DNA of 64,000 bases from Klebsiella grimontii (GCF_900200035.1 NZ_FZTC01000012.1:124001-188000), one strand, 5' to 3'; shown: positions 35,797 through 45,128, numbered from the stretch's first letter. Numbers and translations are program-made. Notes: generated by a model not told the origin, from the letters alone.

Positions 35797-36837
35797 ATGC
35801 ACAACACCCAACCGCAACATACCCCGCTGTGGCAGCGCTATCTGGCCACGAAAGCGCAATCTTCCGCGAAATACGCCCGCGATATCGCCGCCGAAATGGG
35901 GATTAGCGAAGCCGAACTGACCGAAGCCCGCCAGGGCTACGATGCCGTACGTCTGCAGGACGACGCCCGCGCCATTCTGACGGCGCTGGAAGCCGTGGGG
36001 GAAACCAAATGCATCTGCCGCAACGAATATGCGGTGCATGAGCAGGTCGGCGAATTTACCCATCAGCATCTGAGCGGCCACGCCGGGCTGGTGCTCAATC
36101 CGCGCGCCCTCGACCTGCGCCTGTTTCTCAGCCAGTGGGCCAGCGCTTTTCACCTGAGCGACAACGGTCGCCAGAGCATTCAGTTCTTCGATCCGCACGG
36201 CGACGCGCTGCTCAAGGTTTACACCACCGGAAATACCGACATGGCGGCCTGGGATGCGCTGATTGCCGCGCATACGCAGCAATCGCCTGCCCCGCTGGCG
36301 ATTCGCCCGGCCGATCCGCTGAAATATGCCGATGCCGCCGACGGCGAGGCGCTGGAAAACGAATGGCGCGCCATGACCGACGTTCACCAGTTCTTCGGCC
36401 TGCTGAGAAAATATAACCTGTCGCGCCAGCAGGCTTTCCGCCTGGTCAGCGACGATCTCGCCTGCCGCATTGACACCCAGACGCTGCCGGGGCTGCTGGA
36501 AACCATCCGCCAGGATGGCAACGAGATCATGATCTTCGTTGGCAACCGCGGCTGCGTACAGATCTTCACCGGCGCGCTGGAAAAGGTCGCCCCGATGCGC
36601 GGCTGGCTGAATATCTTCAACGCCGCGTTTACCCTGCATCTGCGCGAGGAGAGCGTGGATGAGATCTGGGTGACCCGCAAACCGACCTCCGACGGCCACG
36701 TCACCAGCGTCGAGCTGTTCGCCAAAGACGGCACGCAGATCGCGCAGCTGTACGGCCAACGCAGCGAAGGCCACCCGGAGCAGGCGCAGTGGCGTGCGCA
36801 GGTCGATGGTTTGACCACCGAAGGGCTACTGGCATGA
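35797..36837 (+). CDS. hmuS: Heme-degrading/heme-trafficking protein HmuS
   Basis: A 346-residue cytoplasmic protein of the HemS/HmuS/ChuS family, with two repeated halves (about 1-170 and 180-346). It stores or degrades imported heme. The repeated FVGNRGCVQIFTGALEKV and EVDEIWVTRKPT-like stretches are characteristic. AAGGA precedes the ATG. It follows hmuR by 71 bases and its stop overlaps the hmuT ATG by 4 bases. Confidence 0.93.
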   Translation: MHNTQPQHTPLWQRYLATKAQSSAKYARDIAAEMGISEAELTEARQGYDAVRLQDDARAILTALEAVGETKCICRNEYAVHEQVGEFTHQHLSGHAGLVLNPRALDLRLFLSQWASAFHLSDNGRQSIQFFDPHGDALLKVYTTGNTDMAAWDALIAAHTQQSPAPLAIRPADPLKYADAADGEALENEWRAMTDVHQFFGLLRKYNLSRQQAFRLVSDDLACRIDTQTLPGLLETIRQDGNEIMIFVGNRGCVQIFTGALEKVAPMRGWLNIFNAAFTLHLREESVDEIWVTRKPTSDGHVTSVELFAKDGTQIAQLYGQRSEGHPEQAQWRAQVDGLTTEGLLA

Positions 36838-37652
36838 AGCGCTGGCTGATATTACTTGCGGCGTTTCCACTGTTGGCCAGCGCCGCCGCCGAGCGGATTG
36901 TGTCGCTCGGCGGCGACGTCACGGAGGTGATTTACGCCCTCGACGCCCAGCGGCAGCTGGTGGCGAAAGACAGCACCAGCACCTGGCCTGCCGCCGCGCA
37001 GAGCCTGCCGGATGTGGGCTATATCCGCCAGCTGAACGCCGAGGGGATCCTTTCCCTGCGCCCGACGCTGGTGCTGGCCAGCGCCCAGGCGCAGCCCTCG
37101 CTGGTGCTGAAAAAGGTTGAAGAGAATAAGGTTAAGGTGATCAACGTACCGGGCGGCTACGACCTGCCGGCAATCGAGGCAAAAATTGCCGTGATTGCCG
37201 ACGCCCTTGGTAAGCAGAGCGAAGGTAACGCCCTACGCCAGAAGGTTCATCAGCAGATCGCGCAGATTCCTTCGCAGCCGGTGAACAAGCGGGTGCTGTT
37301 TATTCTCAGCCACGGCGGCATGAATACCATGGTGGCCGGGAAACAAACCGCGGCGGATGGCGCAATCAGGGCGGCCGGGCTGCAGAATGCCATGCAGAGC
37401 TTCGACCATTATCGCAGCATGTCGCAGGAGGGCGTTATCGCCAGTAAACCGGACCTGGTGGTGATCTCCGCCGATGGGCTGAAAGGCATGGGCGGCGAAG
37501 CCGGGCTCTGGAAGCTGCCGGGGCTGGCGCAGACGCCTGCGGGACGCCATAAGCAGGTACTTGTGATCGATGATATGGCCCTGCTCGGCTTTGGCCCGCG
37601 CACCCCGCAGGAAGTGCTCGCGCTGCGGCAAAAAGCGGAGCAGTTGCCCTGA
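36834..37652 (+). CDS. hmuT: Heme ABC transporter, periplasmic binding protein HmuT
   Basis: A 272-residue class III periplasmic binding protein. The signal peptide covers about residues 1-18 (MKRWLILLAAFPLLASAA), followed by ERIVSLGGDVTEVIYAL, typical of heme-binding HmuT. The tyrosine in VPGGYD or VGYIRQ is a candidate axial heme ligand. The ATG at 36834 overlaps the hmuS stop; the frame upstream is inside hmuS. The stop overlaps the hmuU start by one base. Confidence 0.93.
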   Translation: MKRWLILLAAFPLLASAAAERIVSLGGDVTEVIYALDAQRQLVAKDSTSTWPAAAQSLPDVGYIRQLNAEGILSLRPTLVLASAQAQPSLVLKKVEENKVKVINVPGGYDLPAIEAKIAVIADALGKQSEGNALRQKVHQQIAQIPSQPVNKRVLFILSHGGMNTMVAGKQTAADGAIRAAGLQNAMQSFDHYRSMSQEGVIASKPDLVVISADGLKGMGGEAGLWKLPGLAQTPAGRHKQVLVIDDMALLGFGPRTPQEVLALRQKAEQLP

Positions 37653-38647
37653 TGCGCTCCCACCCTGCCCGTCATCTGTGGTTAATGACGCTGCTGCTGA
37701 TTGTCCTGACGCTGCTCGCCACGACCCTGGGCGCGATGCGCCTGCCGTTGACCAGCCTGCTGCCCGCCGGCGATGAGATCCTGAGGAACATCTGGCTGAC
37801 CATTCGCCTGCCGCGAGTGCTGCTGGCGCTGCTGGTCGGCGCCGCGCTGGCGCTCTCCGGCTGCGTGATGCAGGGGCTGTTTCGCAACCCCCTCGCCGAT
37901 CCGGGACTGTTAGGGATCAGCGGCGGCGCGGCGCTGGCGGTGGCCTGCTGGCTGGTGCTGCCCCTGTCGCTGCCGGCGCTCGTGGCGCTGTACGCGCCGA
38001 TGCTGGCGGCGTTTATCGGCAGCACGGCGGTGATGGTGGTGATTTTTATCCTCAGCCGGGCGGGAGACGCCTCGCTGTCGCGCCTGCTGCTGGTCGGCAT
38101 CGCCATTAACGCCCTCTGCGGCGCGCTGGTCGGGGTACTGGCGTGGATCAGCAACGATACTCAGCTGCGCCAGCTTTCGCTGTGGGGTATGGGTAGCCTC
38201 GGGCAGTCGGAATGGTCGACGCTGCTGGTGGCGGCCACGTTGATGATCCCGGCCTCCCTCGTGGTGTGGGCGATGGCTTCGCGGCTTAACCTGCTGCAAC
38301 TGGGTGATGAAGAGGCGCACTATCTCGGCGTCAACGTTCGCGCCCTGCAGCGTCTACTTCTGCTGTGCAGCGCATTGCTGGTAGCGTCGGCGGTGGCCAT
38401 CAGCGGCATTATCGGCTTTATCGGCCTGGTCGTGCCGCATTTGATGCGGATGTGGCTGGGGCCGGACCATCGCGGCCTGGTTCCCGGTTCGCTGCTGTGC
38501 GGCGCGATTCTACTGCTGCTGGCCGACACGCTGGCGCGCACCGTTGCCGCTCCCGCGGAGATGCCGGTCGGGCTGTTGACCAGCGTGCTTGGCGCGCCGT
38601 GGTTTCTGTGGCTGATTTTTCGTCAGGAGAAAGAGACGCATGGATAA
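37652..38647 (+). CDS. hmuU: Heme ABC transporter, permease HmuU
   Basis: A 331-residue FecCD/BtuC-type permease with about ten transmembrane helices. The GAALALSGCVMQGLFRNPLADPGLLG region (near residues 64-90) and GFIGLVVPHLMRM near 255-267, a contact region for the ATPase, are conserved. It starts on the last base of the hmuT stop and overlaps hmuV by 8 bases. Confidence 0.94.
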   Translation: MRSHPARHLWLMTLLLIVLTLLATTLGAMRLPLTSLLPAGDEILRNIWLTIRLPRVLLALLVGAALALSGCVMQGLFRNPLADPGLLGISGGAALAVACWLVLPLSLPALVALYAPMLAAFIGSTAVMVVIFILSRAGDASLSRLLLVGIAINALCGALVGVLAWISNDTQLRQLSLWGMGSLGQSEWSTLLVAATLMIPASLVVWAMASRLNLLQLGDEEAHYLGVNVRALQRLLLLCSALLVASAVAISGIIGFIGLVVPHLMRMWLGPDHRGLVPGSLLCGAILLLLADTLARTVAAPAEMPVGLLTSVLGAPWFLWLIFRQEKETHG

Positions 38648-39419
38648 TCGCTATAGCGCGCGTTCGCTGACGCTGCGTCTGGGTCACCGGCAGATCGTTA
38701 ACGATGTCTCGCTCCAGCTCCGCGGCGGCGAGATGGCGGCGCTGATTGGCCCCAACGGCGCCGGTAAGTCGACCCTGCTGCGCCTGTTGACCGGTTTTTT
38801 AACCCCCGACGCCGGCGAACGACTGGTGGAAGGCCGCCCGCTGGAAAGCTGGTCAGCAGAAGCGCTTTCCCGCCGCCGGGCGGTGATGCTACAGCGCACC
38901 CAGCTGCACGCCGACTGGCCGATCGAAACGGTTATCGCCATGGGCCGCTCGCCGTGGGGCGGCGCGCCAAACGAGGAGATAATCCGCCGGGTGATGAAGG
39001 AGACCGGCTGCGACCATCTGGCCGGGAGACGCTACCCTTCCCTCTCCGGCGGCGAACAGCAGCGGGTGCAGCTGGCCCGCTGTCTGGCGCAGCTGTGGCG
39101 CGATGGCGCGCCCGAGGGCTGGCTGTTTCTCGATGAGCCTACCTCGGCGCTGGATCTCTATTATCAGCAACATCTGCTGCGTCTGCTCAAACGCCTGACC
39201 CGCAGCAGCCGGCTGCACGTCTGCGTCGTACTGCACGACCTGAACCTCGCGGCGCTGTGGGCAGACCGGATTCTGCTGCTGCATCAGGGGAAACTGGTGG
39301 CGCAGGGCACGCCGCAGGAGGTGATTCAGCAGCCGATCGTCAGCCGCTGGTACGGCGCGGAGGTCAGCGTGGGCGAACATCCCGATACGTCCGTTCCGCA
39401 GGTCTATCTGGCGCCGTGA
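38640..39419 (+). CDS. hmuV: Heme ABC transporter, ATPase HmuV
   Basis: A 259-residue ATPase. Walker A is GPNGAGKST (about residues 38-46), the signature LSGGEQQR (about 135-142), Walker B LFLDEPT and the switch His is in VLHDLNLA. It completes hmuRSTUV, with every junction from hmuS on overlapping, so the operon is likely a single transcript ending at the hairpin at 39475. Confidence 0.95.
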   Translation: MDNRYSARSLTLRLGHRQIVNDVSLQLRGGEMAALIGPNGAGKSTLLRLLTGFLTPDAGERLVEGRPLESWSAEALSRRRAVMLQRTQLHADWPIETVIAMGRSPWGGAPNEEIIRRVMKETGCDHLAGRRYPSLSGGEQQRVQLARCLAQLWRDGAPEGWLFLDEPTSALDLYYQQHLLRLLKRLTRSSRLHVCVVLHDLNLAALWADRILLLHQGKLVAQGTPQEVIQQPIVSRWYGAEVSVGEHPDTSVPQVYLAP

Positions 39420-39474
39420 GTCGATGACATTATTTTGCCGGGCGGTGGCCTACCAAAACGTTACTTTCTGAACG

Positions 39475-39502
39475 GCGAAGCCGATATTGCTACCGGCTTC
39501 GC
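39475..39502. terminator. Bidirectional hairpin between hmuV and the fucO-like gene
   Basis: GCGAAGCCG (39475-39483) pairs perfectly with CGGCTTCGC (39494-39502) between two convergent genes. No long T-run flanks it on either strand. Its position fits a shared terminator. Confidence 0.6.
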
Positions 39503-39515
39503 TGCGATTGCTAAA

Positions 39516-40667
39516 TTAGAAGATCTGCCGATACAGCGTTTTAATCTCCTCCAGATTAGTGTCACGCGGGTTACCGCCGGTGCACACGTCCGCCAGCGCC
39601 GCCGCCGCAAGCGCGTCAATATCCTCTTCTTTCATACCGACATCGCGCAGACGCGCCGGGATATTGACGTCGCGATTCAGCTGCGCCACCGCCTCTATCG
39701 CCGCCTGACGCGCTTCGGCAATCGGCATCGTTGCCGCCGACTTGTTACCAAGCGCAACCGCGATGTCGCGATACTTCTCGCCGGTATATTCGGCGTTATA
39801 GGCCATGATATGCGGCAACAGCACCGCGTTAGCCACGCCGTGCGGCGTACCGTAAAATGCGCCCAGCGGGTGGGCCATACCGTGGACCAGCCCCAGACCA
39901 ACGTTAGAGAAGCCCATCCCGGCAATATATTGCCCCAGCGCCATGCCTTCCGCACCCTGCGCGTCGCCCTGTACCGAAGCACGCAGCGAGCGGCCAATCA
40001 CCTCAATGGCCTTCAGATGCAGCATATCGGTGAGTTCCCATGCGCCTTTGGTTATGTAACCTTCGATCGCATGGGTCAGCGCATCGACGCCGGTCGCCGC
40101 TTTCAGGCTGGCTGGCATGCTGGCCATCATTTCGGCGTCAATAATCGCCACCAGCGGGATATCGTGCGGGTCATAGCAAACAAATTTGCGGCGGTTCTGA
40201 ACATCGGTAATCACGTAGTTGATGGTCACTTCCGCCGCCGTACCGGCGGTGGTTGGGATCGCGATCATCGGTACGGCGGCGTTTTTGGTATCGGCCCCGC
40301 CTTCGAGACTGCGAACGTCGGCGAACTCGGGGTTATTAATAATAATGCCTATCGCTTTACAGGTATCCTGCGGTGAACCGCCGCCGATGGCGATCAGGTA
40401 ATCGGCGCCCGACTGCTTAAACGTCTCTACGCCCTGCTGCACAACCTCAATGGTGGGGTTCGGAACAACGTCATCAAAAATGCTGTAAGGCAGCCCGGCT
40501 CCGTCGAGAATAGCCAGGACTTTTGTCGCAACGTTAAAACGGATCAGATCCTTATCAGTGACCACCAGCGCTTTTTTGAAGCCGCGTTTTTTGACTTCAT
40601 CGACAATACAGCTAATCGAGCCGGGGCCAAAATAAGAGGTTTCGTTTAAAATCATTCTGTAAGCCAT
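39516..40667 (-). CDS. Lactaldehyde reductase / iron-dependent alcohol dehydrogenase (FucO-like)
   Basis: A 383-residue type III alcohol dehydrogenase, near-identical in layout to E. coli FucO, which reduces L-lactaldehyde to 1,2-propanediol with NADH. The NAD motif GGGSPQDTCKA is at about residues 97-107 (FucO numbering), and the iron ligands lie in GVDALTHAIEG and GMAHPLGAFYGTPHG. The ATG at 40667 (MAYRMILNE) aligns with FucO and follows GAGGGAAG; a TTG five codons upstream overlaps that site. It stands alone, with no fucose genes nearby, so it may be a paralogue with another aldehyde substrate; I give no symbol. Confidence 0.9.
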   Translation of the reverse strand: MAYRMILNETSYFGPGSISCIVDEVKKRGFKKALVVTDKDLIRFNVATKVLAILDGAGLPYSIFDDVVPNPTIEVVQQGVETFKQSGADYLIAIGGGSPQDTCKAIGIIINNPEFADVRSLEGGADTKNAAVPMIAIPTTAGTAAEVTINYVITDVQNRRKFVCYDPHDIPLVAIIDAEMMASMPASLKAATGVDALTHAIEGYITKGAWELTDMLHLKAIEVIGRSLRASVQGDAQGAEGMALGQYIAGMGFSNVGLGLVHGMAHPLGAFYGTPHGVANAVLLPHIMAYNAEYTGEKYRDIAVALGNKSAATMPIAEARQAAIEAVAQLNRDVNIPARLRDVGMKEEDIDALAAAALADVCTGGNPRDTNLEEIKTLYRQIF

Positions 40668-41424
40668 GCGTGCTTCCCTCAATCTGAGTGTTTGATAACC
40701 ATAATATTTAGCCCTACAGTAACGTGACTGACGTAGCCGTTTTATTATTTAATATCAAATAACGCCCTAATTGCCCTGCACGCAATCGCAGTTAATTAAC
40801 CCATCGCACAGTTGTCATCAAGTTTGTCCAGCATACTGGACATCATCCGCAAATTTAATGAGATTGCTAAACCTCACCACAATATAAGCTGGCGAAGAAC
40901 GTTAACTCACGGTAAATATTATTGAAGTTGATCACATTATTTTTCTTCTACCGCCAGTATTCGTTCGTATGGCAAAAAAGCCGTTTATGCCGGGACGAAA
41001 AATGAACAGGATAGCGTCGTACGGCCGAAGTCAATATTTCATGACCACACTCTGCGATTATTCTGCACATCCGTTGCTTACCCCTCAGCCTTATCCGTAC
41101 GCTCCCGACGTACGCCGTCGCAGATTGCATACCGCAAATTTAACACCTAGTTAACAAAAAGGTCATTTACTCAACAAAAGCGGCTATCCCCGGTGCTGGC
41201 CACCGCTTAAAAACATCGCATAAGAATTATCTGTCATTATGGATAATTGCTTATCGCCCTACGGATAGCGCAAGGGATTTTTTAAGAGCTGGGAAATTTT
41301 CATTATTAAGAATATTCTCTGTTATTTGCGAGATATTAATTCTCAAAATTCATGAAAAATTAGAAAAAACGCCTAAGAGATCTATATTTATTGCAAACAT
41401 CATAGCCTCTTGTTAGTATGACTA
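40668..41424. other. 757-bp AT-rich gene-free region upstream of the fucO-like gene
   Basis: No convincing coding region is seen; the few short open frames here lack ribosome sites and family resemblance. It holds the promoter region of the fucO-like gene, an 18-bp dyad (40825-40842), a CRP-like half-site ATTGA-N6-TCACA (40921-40936), and a stretch that becomes very AT-rich from about 41220. The base composition shift marks the edge of the accessory region to the right. Confidence 0.6.
40825..40842. promoter_or_regulatory. Candidate operator upstream of the fucO-like gene
   Basis: TGTCCAGCATACTGGACA is a perfect dyad with 7-base arms and a 4-base centre. It is about 160 bases upstream of the fucO-like start. 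I do not recognise the regulator. Confidence 0.45.
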
Positions 41425-41745
41425 TTAGTCAATATTTTTATTATAAAAATACCATTTATGATGCTTATTAACTTTTATTCTGTTCACCTGACCATACTTT
41501 TCCAACGGCAGTAGCAAATGTCTGACTTTATATATTGACATTTCGCACCTGTCCGCTAATTCCCGAGTAAGCAACCCCTCAGGTCCATGTTCTTTTAAAA
41601 CATAAAGAATATACTCCTGCTCTGGCACGACGACCCCGGAGAATTTATTGATGCCCATTGAGCTCATCAATGAGCGCAAACTCTCAACTGCGGTTACAGA
41701 ATTTTGATTTGAATGTGGGGTACAGGATGAAAATGAAATCTTCAT
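41425..41745 (-). CDS. PapI/FaeA-like winged-helix regulator
   Basis: A 106-residue protein with about 40 poorly ordered N-terminal residues followed by a winged helix-turn-helix (about 43-100): EYILYVLKEHGPEGLLTREL, then MSIYKVRHLLLPLEKYG, ending in an aromatic wing KHHKWYFY. The last helix and wing resemble PapI/FaeA proteins that control phase-variable fimbriae with Lrp. AAGGAG precedes the ATG. It is divergent from the ToxR-like gene and lies 21 kb from the fimbrial major pilin gene, so a role in fimbrial control is only inferred. Its codons are AT-rich compared with the window. Confidence 0.65.
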   Translation of the reverse strand: MKISFSSCTPHSNQNSVTAVESLRSLMSSMGINKFSGVVVPEQEYILYVLKEHGPEGLLTRELADRCEMSIYKVRHLLLPLEKYGQVNRIKVNKHHKWYFYNKNID

Positions 41746-41916
41746 GAGTCAGCTCCTTCTGTCATTCAGTACCCGGCAGTATGGATTGCCCCCACGAAAA
41801 CGGCAACATTAGCTTTAAATTTCAACTTAAACAGTACATTTATCTGAAATTCACTTTTTTTTATGATAAAAACCCTGATATAAAGAGTGAATTTTTAATT
41901 CCGTGCGGAGATAAAA

Positions 41917-42657
41917 ATGCGGTTCGATATAGAGGGATTTATTACATTTGATACTGAGGAAGCATCCCTGGTCAATCTGTTGACCGGTGATTGTATTGAA
42001 CTCTCTGCGACTTCCACTCGCCTCCTAACCAATCTGTTACAATACCGAGGGGATATTATTTCTCGCGTTGATATTTTTCAGTCGGTGTTTGAAAAATATG
42101 GCGCCAGGCCCTCAAATAGCAATCTTAATCAATACATCTCAACGCTGCGGCGTAGTCTTGCCGATCTCGGCATTGAGAAAAATGTGATTATTACGGTACC
42201 GCGAATCGGCTTTAAGATTTCTGAGGAAGTCATTATCACCAGCGATAATGATTATTCATCCTCCTTCACTCTGCCGGTTCTTACCGCCGACCTTCCCCAG
42301 CGAAGTTTACTATGGCAGCACCGCAAAGCGGCCATTTTTTTTATCCTGCCGTTGATAGGTTTGCTGCTGCTTTTACCTTTTTTTATGTATAAAAAACAGC
42401 CTACTACGTTAGTTTTCACCCAGGATAAATGTACTATTTATGGCTCTGGCGCTCAGCGCGCGCGCGAAATCCTCAGCAATAAAAAGCTGTTCCCCTCTGG
42501 GCTTGATTGTTCGACGCCTAAGAAAATCTACCTTTTCAACCGACAATTAAATCAGCCACAAGGCTTAGGTATTTATATGGATATATTCATCCTCAAATGT
42601 GATATGAAGGACCAGCAGTGCCACAGTTACTACTATAAGGAAATAAAAAATGCGTAA
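41917..42657 (+). CDS. ToxR/CadC-like membrane-anchored transcriptional regulator
   Basis: A 246-residue protein with an OmpR-type winged-helix DNA-binding domain (about residues 8-105, with SNLNQYISTLRRSLADLGIE and ITVPRIGFKI), one transmembrane helix (about 137-158) and a small periplasmic domain containing cysteines (KCTIYGSG, DCSTPKK, LKCDMKDQQC). The layout matches ToxR, CadC and MarT, which sense signals across the membrane. It overlaps the next gene by 8 bases, as regulator/FidL-like pairs do. Likely targets are neighbouring surface or secretion genes; this is inference. Confidence 0.85.
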   Translation: MRFDIEGFITFDTEEASLVNLLTGDCIELSATSTRLLTNLLQYRGDIISRVDIFQSVFEKYGARPSNSNLNQYISTLRRSLADLGIEKNVIITVPRIGFKISEEVIITSDNDYSSSFTLPVLTADLPQRSLLWQHRKAAIFFILPLIGLLLLLPFFMYKKQPTTLVFTQDKCTIYGSGAQRAREILSNKKLFPSGLDCSTPKKIYLFNRQLNQPQGLGIYMDIFILKCDMKDQQCHSYYYKEIKNA

Positions 42658-43138
42658 ATACGCTATAATATTCCTCGCCACTGCCCTGACGCTGGTAGTC
42701 GCTGCGTTCCTCTATATAGATATCCGCAGCCATGACACCTTTTCCTGTAAATCACAGTACGACCTCACAGAGGATATAAATGAGAATATTCTCCGCTCAC
42801 AGGGTTTGCTATCCGCTCAGCTTGCTAATAACCGTCTTTTAATCAGTCTTGAGGGATTGCTCACCAGCAATGGCGATAAATACATTGTCTCCCGCACCAT
42901 TGCTATCACATTAAAAAGAACCACTGCGACCAGTCATCTCTTTTATATCATTGATTCGCAAATCACTCGCCATCACGCTGACAATACGCCTGAAAATATC
43001 GCCCGGCAAAATCTCTTTGGCAACCAAAGTAATGATCGAATCATCTATATCAATCACGTTAATGATGATACTATTTTATTCGGTAATCAAACGTTCCCAC
43101 AATATGGTTGCCAGCGTCAGAATACAATCATTGATTGA
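42650..43138 (+). CDS. FidL-like membrane protein
   Basis: A 162-residue protein with one N-terminal transmembrane helix (about residues 4-24) and a periplasmic domain with two cysteines (TFSCKSQYD and QYGCQRQN) that could form a disulfide. Size, layout and position directly after a ToxR-like gene match the FidL/YqeJ group, which is paired with MarT/YqeI regulators. Such partners may stabilise or tune the regulator's periplasmic domain, as ToxS does for ToxR. Function is inferred only from pairing. Confidence 0.7.
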   Translation: MRKYAIIFLATALTLVVAAFLYIDIRSHDTFSCKSQYDLTEDINENILRSQGLLSAQLANNRLLISLEGLLTSNGDKYIVSRTIAITLKRTTATSHLFYIIDSQITRHHADNTPENIARQNLFGNQSNDRIIYINHVNDDTILFGNQTFPQYGCQRQNTIID

Positions 43139-43172
43139 GATTCATCTCATTAATTTTAATTATGCTGATATC

Positions 43173-44369
43173 ATGACGATACATTTACTACCGACCTTAG
43201 GCAGCATCGCGAATATCATTGATATGATTAACCCCCGGCTCAATCTGCACCATGTCAGAACGGCGTTTATCGCATCGCATCTGGCTAAGTTAGTCAATTT
43301 TTCTGCGGCCCAGCGGCGTAAAACCATTCTGGCGGCGCTCATCCATGATGTCGGAGGATTAAATGAAAAATCGCGTCTTGAACCGCTTAACTATATTGAT
43401 AACGAACATAACCATCATGCGCTCATCGGCAGCGAATTACTTAGCCGCATTCCGCTGTTTCGTCCGCTCAACAAAATCGTTCGCTATCACCATACCCACT
43501 GGCGCAACGGTCTCGGGCATTATAGTGAAGGCGAGCGGGTGCCCGAAGAGAGCCATTTGTTATTCTTTGCGGACCGACTGGATGTTCTGTATTGCCAGCA
43601 CCGTACCGAACATATCCCATTATTAAGCAAAAAGCTGGTCGACATCGCCGCCGCCGGCGCCCCCATTCTCTATAAGCAAGAGTATATTCAGGCCTTCCGA
43701 ATCCTCTCCGCCGATGACCATTTCTGGTCGGTCATGGCGTCCACCGACTATCGCGATTACATTAAAGCGATCTCCGGCGTGCATAACGACACACTCTCTT
43801 TGCACAACCTTCGCGACATTGCCGAGCTGGTCTCTTTTATTATCGATCAGTTCAGCCAGCAGACGCCTTGGCACTCCGCGGCCGTCGGCCATATTGCCGG
43901 TTATCTGGCAACAAAAATGGAGATGAGCGCCACGCAAGCGCTAAAAGTAGAGATTGGCGGATTACTGCATAATATTTCCTGTCTGGATCACAGCCCGCCG
44001 CCAAAGCGCGTGGGTTTATCGGATAAAGCCCAGCGTTATTTTTATCCCATTGAAGGTATTGATGATATTTCTGAGTGGCTGGCCATGCAAAATGATCCCG
44101 CGTCGGCGCAATGGCATAATAAAACTCTGCAACCGGAAGCCATGCTTATCGCGGTAAGCCGACGGGTGGTCCATGCGCTCAATGGGCCAAAAGCGGAAGA
44201 GAAATCGCTGGCGCAGTTAATTAAAAATAATCCGGGGGAGGAAATTCCCCCGTTGATGCTGGCTCTGATTGCGCAATATTCTTCACAGATTATTCAGATC
44301 CACCGTGCTACCGCGGGCGAAATAAAAAAGTTAGTGAATCGCATTGCGCAACTCACTCACTCTGTTTAA
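43173..44369 (+). CDS. Tandem HD-domain protein (HD-GYP-like, partly degenerate)
   Basis: A 398-residue cytoplasmic protein if read from the ATG at 43173 (MTIHLLPTLG); the frame is open further upstream into the previous gene and no start has a good ribosome site. The first domain has His58-Asp59 (AALIHDVGG), His81/82, His106-His107 in RYHHTHWRNG and Asp134 in FFADRLD, the pattern of metal-binding HD-GYP phosphodiesterases, though GYP itself reads RNGLGHYS. A second repeat near 230-300 has HN at 266-267 instead of HD (GGLLHNIS) and is probably inactive. Cyclic-di-GMP hydrolysis or sensing is a plausible role beside fimbrial genes. Confidence 0.7.
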   Translation: MTIHLLPTLGSIANIIDMINPRLNLHHVRTAFIASHLAKLVNFSAAQRRKTILAALIHDVGGLNEKSRLEPLNYIDNEHNHHALIGSELLSRIPLFRPLNKIVRYHHTHWRNGLGHYSEGERVPEESHLLFFADRLDVLYCQHRTEHIPLLSKKLVDIAAAGAPILYKQEYIQAFRILSADDHFWSVMASTDYRDYIKAISGVHNDTLSLHNLRDIAELVSFIIDQFSQQTPWHSAAVGHIAGYLATKMEMSATQALKVEIGGLLHNISCLDHSPPPKRVGLSDKAQRYFYPIEGIDDISEWLAMQNDPASAQWHNKTLQPEAMLIAVSRRVVHALNGPKAEEKSLAQLIKNNPGEEIPPLMLALIAQYSSQIIQIHRATAGEIKKLVNRIAQLTHSV

Positions 44370-44395
44370 AGGCTAACCCGGCCTGATCGCACGAC

Positions 44396-45127
44396 TCAGG
44401 CGCTCAATCCGCCGTCCAGAACCAGGGTTTGCCCGGTCATATATTGACTCCCCTCACCGATTAAAAACGCCACCGCCTGCAGCACATCGTGGGTTTCGCC
44501 CAATCTGCGCAGCGGTATCGCCTGGCGCATCTCTTTTAATTTTTGCGCGGGTATCTCTTCGAGCATTTCCGTGCGAATCAGGCCCGGCGCCAGGCAGTTG
44601 ACGCGAATGCCGAAGCGCCCAACCTCCAGCGCCAGCGAGCGCGCAATGCCGCTCATCGCCGCTTTACTCGCGGCATACGCCGTCTGGCCGACGTTGCCCT
44701 TTACCGCGCTGACCGACGACATCATCACGATGGAGCCGCGCCGCTGCATCAGCATCGCCGGCAGCAGCACCCGGTTCCAGTTAAGCATTGAAATCACATT
44801 GGTGTCCAAAACCTCGCGCCAGAGCGCGGCGTTCTGGCGAATATGCAGGCCGTCGCGAGCGATCCCGGCATTGTGGATAATCGCTTCCGGCGCCCCCCGC
44901 TCGGCCAGCAGCGTCTGCGCAAGCTGCGCCACCCGCGATTCGTCGTTGCCGTCGCAGGCGTATCCCCGCACTTGGTGGCTTGAATTTTCACACTCCGCCA
45001 GGGTGGCGTTCATCGCCTCCTCATCGCGTCCGGTAAATACCACGTTCCAGCTTTGCGCCAGGCCTGTGACCAGCGCCCGACCGATGCCGCGGCTGCCTCC
45101 GGTAATCAGTATCCATTTTTGTGCCAT
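44396..45127 (-). CDS. FabG-like 3-oxoacyl-ACP reductase (SDR)
   Basis: A 243-residue short-chain dehydrogenase. The NADP motif TGGSRGIG is at residues 9-16, HNAG near 85-88, Asn110, and catalytic Ser138, Tyr151 and Lys155 are all present (MMSS and YAASK). It ends GQTLVLDGGLSA, as FabG does. It would reduce the 3-keto group of an acyl chain on the dedicated ACP one base upstream. The ATG at 45127 follows AGGCAG. It is the last gene of the minus-strand cluster and is not next to any housekeeping fab gene, so it is a pathway-specific copy. Confidence 0.9.
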   Translation of the reverse strand: MAQKWILITGGSRGIGRALVTGLAQSWNVVFTGRDEEAMNATLAECENSSHQVRGYACDGNDESRVAQLAQTLLAERGAPEAIIHNAGIARDGLHIRQNAALWREVLDTNVISMLNWNRVLLPAMLMQRRGSIVMMSSVSAVKGNVGQTAYAASKAAMSGIARSLALEVGRFGIRVNCLAPGLIRTEMLEEIPAQKLKEMRQAIPLRRLGETHDVLQAVAFLIGEGSQYMTGQTLVLDGGLSA

Positions 45128-45128
45128 A

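Noticed and set aside
40948-41154. Short overlapping open frames on both strands in the gap upstream of the fucO-like gene
   Set aside because: About 60 codons each, no ribosome sites and no recognisable motifs; treated as non-coding.
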